A stretch of DNA of 64,000 nt from RECM01 sp047921215 (lineage in GTDB: Bacteria; Bacteroidota; Rhodothermia; Balneolales; Cyclonatronaceae): assembly GCA_047921215.1 (NCBI GenBank), contig JBLRWO010000020.1:1-64000 (forward strand). Reading direction: 5' to 3'. The notes under the pieces were generated by a model that made no database searches, was not told the origin of the DNA, and saw nothing but the letters and a program-made list of their open reading frames with translations. Both the position numbers and the translations under genes were made by a program. Positions 1 through 8,268 of the stretch are shown here, one piece after another. Each line of letters opens with the position of its first letter. Position 1 is the first letter of the stretch.

Positions 1-905
1 ATACGTTTCTTCTTTTTCTTGCCCCTGGTTTCCTCATCTTCCACCTCCGGAGCAGTTTTGGCCGGCGCTTTGGCAGCACCTTTTGCAACAGCGGGCACAC
101 CAGCAGTATCATCCGTTTTACCAGTCGCCTTCTTTTTGCGTTTTTTCCGGCCTTTGCCGCCAGCCTTTTCATCGGCAACCACATCTTTATCAATAGATAT
201 TCTGCCAAGTACACGCGTACCTTTAAGCCGTTCGCTACGAGCCCTGATTACGCTGCTGTCTTCCGGCTCCGCTTCCTCTTTGTCTGCTGCTTCACCGGTT
301 TCATCATCGTCTGTATCGGTATCGGCAGTTTCCTCCTTTTTGGCTGCAATGTCATCGGCTTCTTTACGATTATCGGAAACCTGTTCAGTCAGGTTTTTAT
401 CTGAATCACTCGCAACCGTTGGTTCAACTTCCCTGGTTTCAGGTTCAGGTTCAGGTGCCGGCTCAGCCGTCTTTTTCGGTGCGGTTTCTTCTGTTACCTT
501 TCGGGTTTCAACGGTGGGTTCATCACCCTTTTTCTTATCTGATGGCTTCTCAATCGGCTCAATTTCCAGTGAATCCGGAATCGGCGGAACAAACTCTTTC
601 TCTTTTTTCGGCGAATCATCAATAGGTTCCAGAAAGCTGTCGATGGAAACTGACTCCTGCCTGGCAGATTTTATGGTACTTCTTTTTTCCTCGTACTGTT
701 CACGGGCTTTTTCATGATCAATATTTCGTGCTTTGTCTTCGCCGTAAATGGTCTCAAGCACAGCATACATCTCTGGCGTGATCCTGGAATTTGGCTTGTT
801 ATCAATTTTAAAATCTTTCTCAGCCAGCGCTTCCACAATCGACTGCGTGGAGACGTTGAATTCTGATGCGACTTTAAATAATCTTTTGGGTTTGCCTTCC
901 GACAT
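1..905 (-). CDS. infB: Translation initiation factor IF-2, N-terminal part (gene runs off the window)
   Basis: IF-2 is the GTPase that brings initiator tRNA to the 30S subunit. Only about 301 N-terminal residues are visible. They begin MSEGKPKRLFKVASEFNVS, the small IF2_N domain, followed by a long low-complexity linker rich in Glu, Asp, Lys, Pro and Thr that ends in Lys/Arg runs near the window edge. The GTPase and C-terminal domains lie outside, so the call rests on the IF2_N start, the acidic/basic linker and the position after rimP and nusA, the classical order. The ATG at 905 starts 26 nt after the nusA stop. There is no stop codon in the visible frame. Confidence 0.93.
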   Translation of the reverse strand, partial: MSEGKPKRLFKVASEFNVSTQSIVEALAEKDFKIDNKPNSRITPEMYAVLETIYGEDKARNIDHEKAREQYEEKRSTIKSARQESVSIDSFLEPIDDSPKKEKEFVPPIPDSLEIEPIEKPSDKKKGDEPTVETRKVTEETAPKKTAEPAPEPEPETREVEPTVASDSDKNLTEQVSDNRKEADDIAAKKEETADTDTDDDETGEAADKEEAEPEDSSVIRARSERLKGTRVLGRISIDKDVVADEKAGGKGRKKRKKKATGKTDDTAGVPAVAKGAAKAPAKTAPEVEDEETRGKKKKKR

Positions 906-931
906 ATGCGTTGCCTAGTAGTATTCTGTTA

Positions 932-2191
932 TTAATTGAGTTCGTCTTCCTCAAACTCTTCTTCGATGGTCCGCAGGATTCTTCCGGCGAGTTTGGCGTC
1001 AATTTTGCCGCCCGAGCGATTGGCCAGTTCATCGGCTTCGAGTTCCAGAACAGCCCTGGCGGTATCAAATCCCATTTTATAGAGCGTGTCAATGATCTCG
1101 TCACCAAAATCTTCGGCAAATTCTGAAATTTCAATGTCATCATCGTAATCAAGCTCACGGTACACATCAATTTCACACTCTGTAAGAGCGGATGCAAGCC
1201 TTATGTTAACACCGCCTTTTCCGATTGCTTTGGAAACCTGTTCGGCAGGTACCACTACTTTCGCATGTTTCCCGCTCGGATCCAGATCGACCGATAGTAC
1301 CCGGGCCGGTTGCAGCGAGCGTTTGATAAATTCCTTTTTATCTTTCGAGTAGTTGATCACATCAATGTTTTCGTTACAGAGCTCACGTACAATGGAGTGG
1401 ATACGGATACCCTTCATCCCGACACATGCGCCCACAGCATCTACACGTTCATCGTTCGAAATTACAGCAACTTTGGAGCGTTCTCCCGGCTCACGAACTA
1501 CTTTAACGATTTCAATAATACCGTCGTATACTTCGGGAATCTCGTTCTCGAACATCCTTTCAAGGAAAAGCGGTGATGTTCTAGAAACGATTATAGCCAG
1601 GTTGCCATTGTCCCGTTTCACTTCGGCCACCACAGCGCGGATGGTATCACCCTTGCGGAACCGGTCTTTGGGAATTTTCTGGCTGTTGGGCATAATCAGC
1701 TCGGTACCGTTATGGTTGATCAGCGTATCGCGAGCCCGGACCTGATATATATCGCCGAGAACAATCTCGCCGATCCTGTCTGAGTAGTCTTCAAAAACAT
1801 TGTCTTTCTCAATTTCACGGATTCGTTGAGCGAGCGTTTGTCGCGCCATCATAACTGAGCGGCGTCCGAAATCCTCTATATGAATCTCCTGTGCAAATTC
1901 ATCATACAACTCCAGATCGGGGTCGAATTTTTTGGCTTCGGTAATCCCGATTTCGGTTACCGGATTGGTAATCTCATTATCCGGCACCACTTCACGAATA
2001 TGCATCATCTGAATCTCGCCGCGGTCGGGGTTCAGAATTACACTGAAAGATTCATCTGATCCGTACTTTTTGCGGATCATCGACTTGAAAACATCTTCCA
2101 GGATCGACAGCAGCATATCCCGGTCGATCCCCTTGTCTTTTGCTATCTCGGCAAAAGAGTGAATAATTAGTTTTGAAATATCAGTTTGCAT
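932..2191 (-). CDS. nusA: Transcription termination/antitermination factor NusA
   Basis: NusA binds RNA polymerase and nascent RNA and modulates pausing, hairpin termination and antitermination. The 419-residue protein has the N-terminal polymerase-binding domain (about 1-125), an S1 domain (about 135-200, RIGEIVLGDIYQVRARD) and two KH domains. The second KH contains the loop AIGKGGVNIRLA. The tail is short and very acidic (EEEFEEDELN), so it lacks the two long C-terminal repeats of the E. coli protein, as in many non-proteobacterial NusA proteins. It lies 24 nt after rimP and 26 nt before infB, clearly one operon. Confidence 0.97.
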   Translation of the reverse strand: MQTDISKLIIHSFAEIAKDKGIDRDMLLSILEDVFKSMIRKKYGSDESFSVILNPDRGEIQMMHIREVVPDNEITNPVTEIGITEAKKFDPDLELYDEFAQEIHIEDFGRRSVMMARQTLAQRIREIEKDNVFEDYSDRIGEIVLGDIYQVRARDTLINHNGTELIMPNSQKIPKDRFRKGDTIRAVVAEVKRDNGNLAIIVSRTSPLFLERMFENEIPEVYDGIIEIVKVVREPGERSKVAVISNDERVDAVGACVGMKGIRIHSIVRELCNENIDVINYSKDKKEFIKRSLQPARVLSVDLDPSGKHAKVVVPAEQVSKAIGKGGVNIRLASALTECEIDVYRELDYDDDIEISEFAEDFGDEIIDTLYKMGFDTARAVLELEADELANRSGGKIDAKLAGRILRTIEEEFEEDELN

Positions 2192-2215
2192 GTACGCTCC
2201 GAAAAATCGTAGAAA

Positions 2216-2680
2216 TTAGAAAACCGGTAAAATTTTGGTCTCCACCACATCAGGAAGTGCAATTTTGTACTGTTCCTTTCCGGAACCAACCACAATCGCA
2301 TCCTCTTCGATGCTATCAAGAGTGCCCTTCACGCTTTTGATCTCATCACCGACACGGTATTTGACATGAGTTTTACGACCCTTGTTGGTAATATATTGTC
2401 TTTTGTCTTTCAATGGTTTATCAAGGCCCGGCGAAGAAACATTCAACCTGTATTTACCATCAAACAGGTTATGGGCTTCAAATAAAACCGAAAGCTTTTT
2501 ACTGACCGAGGAACAGGTATCAAGACTGACACCTCCCTTTTCCGACTCGAGATAGACCCAGATAGTCGGATTGTTGAGGTTGCCATGCATCTCAATATCA
2601 ATCAGATAACAGTCAAAATCCCGAATCGATTTATCGACCAGGTCTCTGATTTTACTTAATATGTCTTCTTTAATTACCAA
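2216..2680 (-). CDS. rimP: Ribosome maturation factor RimP
   Basis: RimP assists late maturation of the 30S subunit. The 154-residue product has the usual two-domain layout, with an N-terminal alpha/beta domain and a C-terminal SH3-like barrel. The motif NVSSPGLDKPLK at the domain junction is typical (family motif VSSPGLDRPL). It heads rimP-nusA-infB. No ATG is available: the frame opens after an in-frame TGA with ATT, CTG and TTG codons, and I take TTG at 2680 as the start. Use of a weak start codon downstream of a hairpin suggests low or controlled expression, but that is inference. Confidence 0.93.
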   Translation of the reverse strand: MVIKEDILSKIRDLVDKSIRDFDCYLIDIEMHGNLNNPTIWVYLESEKGGVSLDTCSSVSKKLSVLFEAHNLFDGKYRLNVSSPGLDKPLKDKRQYITNKGRKTHVKYRVGDEIKSVKGTLDSIEEDAIVVGSGKEQYKIALPDVVETKILPVF

Positions 2681-2701
2681 CAGAATCGATCATTACAGGA
2701 A

Positions 2702-2732
2702 CAAAAAAAGTGAGGCTTTTTTGGCTCTCACT
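2702..2732 (-). terminator. Terminator-like hairpin in the leader of rimP-nusA-infB
   Basis: Read on the minus strand, AGTGAG (2732-2727) pairs with CTCACT (2714-2709), extended by a GC/GC pair past one bulged A, with an A-rich loop. Seven T residues follow. No minus-strand gene ends upstream, since the next gene (2926) is on the plus strand. The element therefore sits inside the operon's own leader, 21 nt before the rimP start, and could work as an attenuator. Confidence 0.7.
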
Positions 2733-2925
2733 TTCATCGTCCTAATATACCTCTTAATCGCCTAAAAGACAAAAAACACGGCTTTTATGTATGCCTATCT
2801 GACCAATCAATCCGTTAAAAAAAACTGAAACAGGTTTCTCAAAGCAATGGCATTTATGTAAATTCGATCCCCTCCCGGGTACATCTGGTTTTCAATCCTA
2901 AAATATTTCATCTCTTAAATCAGCT

Positions 2926-3441
2926 ATGAATACTCAGTTTTTCGTTTTTAACAAATTTGTGTCAGATATTGTTTCTGTCATACTTGCCACGGGTATGCTT
3001 GTTATACTGTCAGGCTGCGGTTCCAATGATAAACCGCAACGTAGCAATACCGGCCGCACTCTCAGCTATACGGGCAGTGTCACGTTTCTGGATTCCGGTG
3101 AACAGGAAATAATTACCATTGATGTAGCCATCGCAGATACGCCTGAAAAACGCAGCCTTGGTCTTATGGATGTTCGAAATATGCCAGCCAACAAGGGTAT
3201 GTTGTTCCTGTTTGAACGCGAGGAACCACTCAGTTTCTGGATGGCCAACACGCCGTTGCCCCTGGACCTGATTTTTGTCAACAACGATATGCAGATTGTC
3301 CGCATTCATCACAATGCCCAACCTTATTCGGAGAGGCAGTTCCCGTCAGGTAAACCTGCCAGATATGTAGTCGAAGTAAATGCCGGATTTTCTATCAATC
3401 ATGATATTACCGAGGGGCAGTACCTCCGATTTGAAAGATAG
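2926..3441 (+). CDS. DUF192 family lipoprotein
   Basis: The protein has 171 residues with a lipoprotein signal (hydrophobic stretch, then LSGC with Cys31 as the lipidated residue). A DUF192 domain (COG1430) spans about residues 55-170, with the family landmarks RSLGLMDV, MLFLF, SFWMANT and LDLIFV. DUF192 is a small beta-rich fold found in envelope proteins of many bacteria and archaea, and its biochemical role is not settled. It is monocistronic here, between the divergent rimP operon and convergent coaE. I see no strong terminator in the 143 nt that separate it from coaE. Confidence 0.88.
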   Translation: MNTQFFVFNKFVSDIVSVILATGMLVILSGCGSNDKPQRSNTGRTLSYTGSVTFLDSGEQEIITIDVAIADTPEKRSLGLMDVRNMPANKGMLFLFEREEPLSFWMANTPLPLDLIFVNNDMQIVRIHHNAQPYSERQFPSGKPARYVVEVNAGFSINHDITEGQYLRFER

Positions 3442-3584
3442 ATTCGAATCAACGTTTCCAGAATCATCAGCAAGAGCGGGGGTTTGACCCCTGGCAGAAT
3501 CAAAATAACAGGTGAATAACGGTCTGAACATCGAAAAGAAACGACTGCCTCCCCACAAGTCCGTTAGCTCAATGATCCCCGGTC

Positions 3585-4190
3585 TCAGTGGTTTGCCAGC
3601 TTTTCCTGAAGCAGCCTGTAAATGTGATCTGCCTGTTTTTCAAGATGAGCCATGTCTTTGTTGTTTTCTATCGTGTAGTCGGCAAAACTGATCATTTCGT
3701 CTTCACTCTGTTGTTTCCCGATTATGCTTCTGACTTCATTAACGCCGACATTATCACGTGACGATACGCGTTGTATCCTTAAATCTTCAGGTGCTGTAAC
3801 CACCACAATGCAGTCCAGGTTTTCAGGCCGGCCATTTTTAAGAAGCAGGGCGGCTTCCTTCACGAAAACAGGATAACCCACTGCCCTTGCATGGCTGATC
3901 ATTTCGGCTGTTTTGCGGTGTACTACGGGATGGACAAGCGCATTCAGCTCTTCAACCCTGCCCGAATCAAACGCCTGTTGTGATAAATATTCACGGTTAA
4001 GCGACCCGTCGTTCTTGTACGACTGCAATCCGAACACGGCCTTGATATCCCTTTTGAGGCTGCTGTCTGAGACCATGAGTTCTTTGGCCAGATTGTCGGC
4101 ATAGACTACGAAGGCGCCAAGTTTTTCCCAATACCGGGCAACCGTTGTTTTGCCACTTCCAATTCCACCCGTCAGGCCAACTGTGATCAT
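3585..4190 (-). CDS. coaE: Dephospho-CoA kinase
   Basis: CoaE catalyses the last step of coenzyme A synthesis, the ATP-dependent 3'-phosphorylation of dephospho-CoA in the cytosol. The 201-residue protein opens with the P-loop GLTGGIGSGKTT (residues 5-16), followed by VVYADNLAKEL, which corresponds to the conserved D-A-D/N region, and by HPVVHRKT and VVVVTAPEDLRIQR, all typical. Length matches the family. It follows nadB on the same strand after a 134-nt gap, so it may have its own promoter. That gap contains an imperfect palindrome at 4212-4230. Confidence 0.95.
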   Translation of the reverse strand: MITVGLTGGIGSGKTTVARYWEKLGAFVVYADNLAKELMVSDSSLKRDIKAVFGLQSYKNDGSLNREYLSQQAFDSGRVEELNALVHPVVHRKTAEMISHARAVGYPVFVKEAALLLKNGRPENLDCIVVVTAPEDLRIQRVSSRDNVGVNEVRSIIGKQQSEDEMISFADYTIENNKDMAHLEKQADHIYRLLQEKLANH

Positions 4191-4324
4191 CTTATAAAGA
4201 TTATATTAATAACAGACTTGTACAAGCTGTTTATTTACCTGGTTTCGTCAAAACTTAACATGCATAATCGCACCCATTTTATACCGTTTTCAGAGCATAC
4301 CGGATTTCTGTTCTCAGCCCCCGA

Positions 4325-5914
4325 TCAGCCGATAACTGTATCATTCCGTGCTTCGGTTGATACAGCCGGGTAATCGGTACTGAAGTGAAGGCCACGGCTT
4401 TCCTTTCGCATGATCGCACTACGAATAATGATATACGACACGGCAATCATATTACGGAGCTGACAAAGCGGGACACTGACCGCATTTCGCCTGTAGTAGT
4501 CCTCCACTTCATCATAAAGAAGCCGGGTTCGGCGAAAAGCTCGCTCCAGTCGTAAATCACTTCTCACTATTCCAACATAATCCCACATTACCTGCTGAAG
4601 CTCTCTCTTATTATGCGATACAAGTACCCACTCTTCTGTCTCGGTAGTTCCGCTGTCGTCCCAATCGGGCACAGATTCGGGCATTATTACCGATTCTATG
4701 TACGATGCAGCACTAAAGGCTGCTCTTTTCGCAAAAACAAGTGCTTCAAGCAGGCTGTTGGATGCCAGTCGGTTCGCACCATGGACCCCGGTACAGGCCA
4801 CTTCCCCTGCAGCAAACAACCCTTTGATGGTAGTGCTTCCGTTTAAGTCGGTCCACACACCACCACAAATATAATGCGCTGCAGGCACTACTGGTATAAG
4901 ATCTTTGGTTATATCGATGCCGTGCTTCAGGCACGTGGCGTAAATATTCGGAAAATCTGTTTTCACAGTCTCTTCATCAAGATGGGTCACATCCAGAAAC
5001 ACACATTCTTCGCCACGTTTTTTAAGCTGGTCGTCTATGGCCCGGGCAACGATGTCGCGTGGAGCAAGCTCGACCCTATCATCATAATCCTTCATAAAGG
5101 CATACCCGTCGCTGTTCCTCAAAATGCCACCACGACCGCGAACTGCTTCTGATATGAGAAATGAATCAGCACCAGGTCTGTACAGAGTGGTAGGATGAAA
5201 TTGTATAAACTCCATATTGGCAACGCGCGCTTTTGCCCGGTATGCCATGGCAATACCATCACCGGTCGCTATCTCGGGATTAGTGGTATGAAGGTATACC
5301 CGACCGGCACCTCCCGTGGCAAGAAGTGTGGCCTTAGCCAGTATTGTCTCAACACGGCCTGAAAGGGTATTCAGTATATAGGCGCCATAGCAGTGCTTAT
5401 CGGGGGTATAACGGGTTACATTTTTACCAAGGTGGTGCTCGGTTATCACATCCACGGCAAAATGATGTTCAAGCATGGTAATATTCCTGTGCCTCTCCAC
5501 CGCTTTAAGCAGCGTCATTTCGATTTCCCTGCCTGTCGCATCGCGTGCATGAATGATACGTTCGTGACCATGGCCACCTTCCCGTACCAGGTCAAGCTTG
5601 CCGTTCCTGCTCGTGAATTCCGCCCCCCGGCTGATGAGTTCCCGGATAATACCCGGCCCTTCCTTTACAATCAGTTCCACAGCATCGGGATTACAATGTC
5701 CCGCACCTGCAACAATCGTATCCTGGATGTGCTTTTCAAAACTGTCATCCGGAGAAATGACTGATGCAATCCCGCCCTGAGCGTAATTCGTATTCGATTC
5801 GGCCTTATTTTTTTTGGTTATGATGGCTACGGTTCCATGCTCAGCGGCATCGAGGGCAAATTCGAGGCCGGCTGATCCGCTTCCTATAACCAGAAAATCA
5901 ACGGTTTGCGGCAT
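4325..5914 (-). CDS. nadB: L-aspartate oxidase
   Basis: NadB oxidises L-aspartate to iminoaspartate with FAD, the first step of de novo NAD synthesis; NadA then makes quinolinate. The protein has about 529 residues. It starts with the FAD-binding GSGSAGLEFA and carries TNYAQGGIA, the HARDATGREI substrate loop, FIQFHPTTLY and the second FAD motif GANRLASNSLLEAL. An upstream GTG at 5917 is possible, but the ATG at 5914 overlaps the prfB stop as TGATG, a common translational-coupling arrangement, so I chose it. No nadA or nadC is in the window. Confidence 0.96.
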   Translation of the reverse strand: MPQTVDFLVIGSGSAGLEFALDAAEHGTVAIITKKNKAESNTNYAQGGIASVISPDDSFEKHIQDTIVAGAGHCNPDAVELIVKEGPGIIRELISRGAEFTSRNGKLDLVREGGHGHERIIHARDATGREIEMTLLKAVERHRNITMLEHHFAVDVITEHHLGKNVTRYTPDKHCYGAYILNTLSGRVETILAKATLLATGGAGRVYLHTTNPEIATGDGIAMAYRAKARVANMEFIQFHPTTLYRPGADSFLISEAVRGRGGILRNSDGYAFMKDYDDRVELAPRDIVARAIDDQLKKRGEECVFLDVTHLDEETVKTDFPNIYATCLKHGIDITKDLIPVVPAAHYICGGVWTDLNGSTTIKGLFAAGEVACTGVHGANRLASNSLLEALVFAKRAAFSAASYIESVIMPESVPDWDDSGTTETEEWVLVSHNKRELQQVMWDYVGIVRSDLRLERAFRRTRLLYDEVEDYYRRNAVSVPLCQLRNMIAVSYIIIRSAIMRKESRGLHFSTDYPAVSTEARNDTVIG

Positions 5915-7030
5915 CACGACATCAGGTAGGCTTTGATGAATTCATCGAGATCACCATCCATTACAGCCTCCACATTTGAGGTTTCATGGTTTGTACGGTG
6001 GTCTTTCACCATATTGTAGGGATGCATCACGTATGAACGGATCTGTGATCCCCATTCATTTTTCATCTTGGTGCCTTCCAGTTTGTTTTTCGCTGCTTCC
6101 CGTATCTCCTTCTCGAGATTATATATTTTTGATTTAAGCAGTACCAGCGCTTTCTCACGATTTTGCAACTGTGAACGCTCCTGCTGGCATTCTGCAACAA
6201 CTCTTTCGGAAGTACCGTCAGAAAGTTTGCCTGTCCAGATAAGACGCACACCGGTCTCCACCTTGTTTACGTTCTGTCCACCCTTGCCACCGGCATGAAA
6301 ACGCTGAAGTTCGATGTCATCCGGGTTAAGGTCAATTTCAATCTCATCATCGATTATCGGATATACAAACACCGAGCAGAATGAGGTATGACGCCGGGCA
6401 TTGCTGTCGAAGGGTGATATTCGAACCAGGCGGTGTACTCCATTTTCGGCCTTCAGATAACCGAAGGCAAAATCACCTTTCACCTCAATGGAAGCACTTT
6501 TAATACCGGCTGTATCACCGTTTTGAAGCTCAACCGTGGTGATATCAAACCCACTTTTTTGTGCCCAGCGCACATACATGCGGTAGATCATGAGAGCCCA
6601 GTCCTGACTTTCGGTACCCCCTGCACCGGGATTGATCGTTACCAGTGCATCCCTGGTATCATCTTCTCCCTGGAGCATGTTTTTGAACTCCAGATCCTCA
6701 ATACCCTTGAGTAGCAGCTTATACTCATGGTTAAGTTCTTTGGTTACATCATCACCCTCTTTGATGATCTCCTGGTAGAGCTCAATATTCTGCCTGTGCT
6801 CATCGAGCTTGTTCCAGCTTTCGACCCAGCTTTTTTCCTGGTTCAGTACTTTCATTGTGGCTGTTGCTTTATCCGGATCATCCCAGAAAGCGGGGTCGAG
6901 TGACTGATGTTCGAGCTCTGCTATCCGCTCTTTTCTTCTTTCGTAGTCAAAGATACCTCCTTAGCTCGTTGAGCCGGGTTATGAGGTTCCTGACAGTCTC
7001 TGCATTATAAGCTGTTTCGGTTATCTTCAT
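5914..7030 (-). CDS. prfB: Peptide chain release factor 2, made by programmed +1 frameshift
   Basis: RF2 releases peptides at UGA and UAA. The uninterrupted frame encodes only 313 residues from an internal ATG at 6855. The real gene starts at ATG 7030, encodes 27 residues up to Leu27, and meets an in-frame TGA at 6949-6947. After a +1 shift it continues DYERRKERIAEL into the main frame, giving 371 residues, close to the E. coli length. The specificity tripeptide SPF (RISPFDSN) and the catalytic GGQ (AGGKGGQNVNK) are present. It is coupled to nadB through TGATG and lies 40 nt after the DUF883 gene. Confidence 0.96.
6946..6961 (-). promoter_or_regulatory. RF2 programmed +1 frameshift site
   Basis: On the minus strand the sequence is AGGAGGTATCTTTGAC: an internal Shine-Dalgarno sequence, three bases, the slippery CTT codon, the TGA stop and a C. 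It has the same layout and spacing as the E. coli prfB site (AGGGGGTATCTTTGAC). In the known mechanism, low RF2 slows termination at UGA and lets the ribosome slip, giving negative feedback on RF2. Confidence 0.96.
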
Positions 7031-7070
7031 CGATTATTTCAGGAAAAATTATGTATTGTGAGCTGCGGGA

Positions 7071-7298
7071 TTAATCCGTTCTGAACAGTGATGTAACGAG
7101 GATACCGACTATGATCCCTCCTAAAAAAGCGAAACCGACACCCTGTTCAGGATGTGCCCTCACATACTTACGGGCATTCCGGTATTCTTTTCTCAGGTCA
7201 TATTCAATACGTTCTTTTTCGTCATTCAACTGATCGAGCAGATCTTCATAGGTTTCCCGGTCAAGTAATTTGGATGTTACACTGTCTTTGGAAGCCAT
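7071..7298 (-). CDS. Small C-terminally anchored membrane protein, DUF883/ElaB-YqjD type
   Basis: This 75-residue protein has a charged helical N-terminal half (about 1-45) and the family signature RAHPEQGVGFAFLGG, leading into one C-terminal transmembrane helix (about 51-70). YqjD and ElaB of E. coli have this layout; they are inner-membrane tail-anchored proteins reported to associate with ribosomes in stationary phase. A strong ribosome binding site, GGAGG, precedes the ATG at 7298. It lies 40 nt upstream of prfB on the same strand and is divergent from the phosphatase at 7354, with only 55 bp for both promoters. Confidence 0.82.
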   Translation of the reverse strand: MASKDSVTSKLLDRETYEDLLDQLNDEKERIEYDLRKEYRNARKYVRAHPEQGVGFAFLGGIIVGILVTSLFRTD

Positions 7299-7353
7299 AG
7301 TTGATTCCTCCTATTTTATACGTAATTAATACCAATACAGTATACTCAAAATA

Positions 7354-8178
7354 ATGGACTTTTCAGAGTTTGAGCGGCGATTTATCCTTTTGGAACCACT
7401 CATCAGAAAGACTGGCCGGCAGGTGATGGAATACCGCAAGTCGGAACAGATAAATGTTATTACCAAATCTGACGGCAGCCCGGTCACCAACTGCGATATT
7501 TTTGCAAATGAACAGATTTGCACCTTTATCGCAGATAACTTTCCCGGCGAAACCGTAATCGGCGAAGAGTCGCAGCAGAAACGGTATACTTCCGGAGCCG
7601 GCTTTGTGTGGTATGTCGACCCAATTGACGGCACAAAAGCGTTTATCGAGGGGCGCCACGGATATTTTGTTCTAATCGGACTCTGTGTGGAGGGTGTACC
7701 CGTATTCGGCATGGTTTACCAGCCGGAAAAGGATGTACTCATGTTCGGTTGGCCCGGAAAACCCGCAACATCCGTAAACGGGAGTTCTGCGGAAGTAAAA
7801 ATGAAATCGGAAACGCCGAGCTGGCATCACAACCTGCCTGTTGTGATGAAAGCAATAAAAAGTGAGCACCGAACCTATTTCATGAAACGGTTTAATCTCG
7901 ATCGAGCACCCTTTGAAGATGAGATGATCGATATGCTTGGATCACTGTACGGCGTATCAAACGGATATATCAGCTACAGGTCCACAGCGTACTGGGATCT
8001 GTGTGCACCGGCCGCGTTGCTGCACTCAAGTGGTTACCGGTTGGCGGGTGAGGCAAGTGAACATGCCATTCTGTTGAACGACGGAAACCTGTCAACCAGC
8101 TTTTATTATTGCCTGCCACCCGACACACCGGATGTCTTCATTAAAGAATTATGGAAAAGGCATGATCATTCGCACTAA
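7354..8178 (+). CDS. Inositol-monophosphatase-superfamily phosphatase (CysQ/HisN-like)
   Basis: The protein has 274 residues with the Mg/Li-dependent phosphatase fold. Metal-binding motifs are visible: GEES near residue 71 and WYVDPIDGTKAF near residues 87-98. The C-terminal WDLCAPAALL replaces the usual WD.AA..L. Members hydrolyse inositol phosphates, 3'-phosphoadenosine 5'-phosphate (CysQ) or histidinol phosphate (HisN), and the sequence alone does not decide the substrate. Its neighbour, the YfcC-type transporter, starts 90 nt downstream on the same strand. Confidence 0.85.
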   Translation: MDFSEFERRFILLEPLIRKTGRQVMEYRKSEQINVITKSDGSPVTNCDIFANEQICTFIADNFPGETVIGEESQQKRYTSGAGFVWYVDPIDGTKAFIEGRHGYFVLIGLCVEGVPVFGMVYQPEKDVLMFGWPGKPATSVNGSSAEVKMKSETPSWHHNLPVVMKAIKSEHRTYFMKRFNLDRAPFEDEMIDMLGSLYGVSNGYISYRSTAYWDLCAPAALLHSSGYRLAGEASEHAILLNDGNLSTSFYYCLPPDTPDVFIKELWKRHDHSH

Positions 8179-8268
8179 CTGTTAAGTATATTCACGGTAA
8201 TCGGATATCAGGACTTTCAGGGCATGTTACGGATCATGCCATAAACCCAACCGCCAAAGTAAGATACG

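Noticed and set aside
19..717. Plus-strand 232-residue frame
   Set aside because: It is the mirror of the infB linker on the other strand; the composition is Ser/Phe-rich as expected from antisense reading of Glu/Lys-rich codons.
2741..2925. tRNA-fMet gene ahead of rimP, as in the E. coli metY-rimP-nusA operon
   Set aside because: A TTCGATCC stretch near 2863 resembles a T-loop, but no acceptor or anticodon stems can be formed around it.
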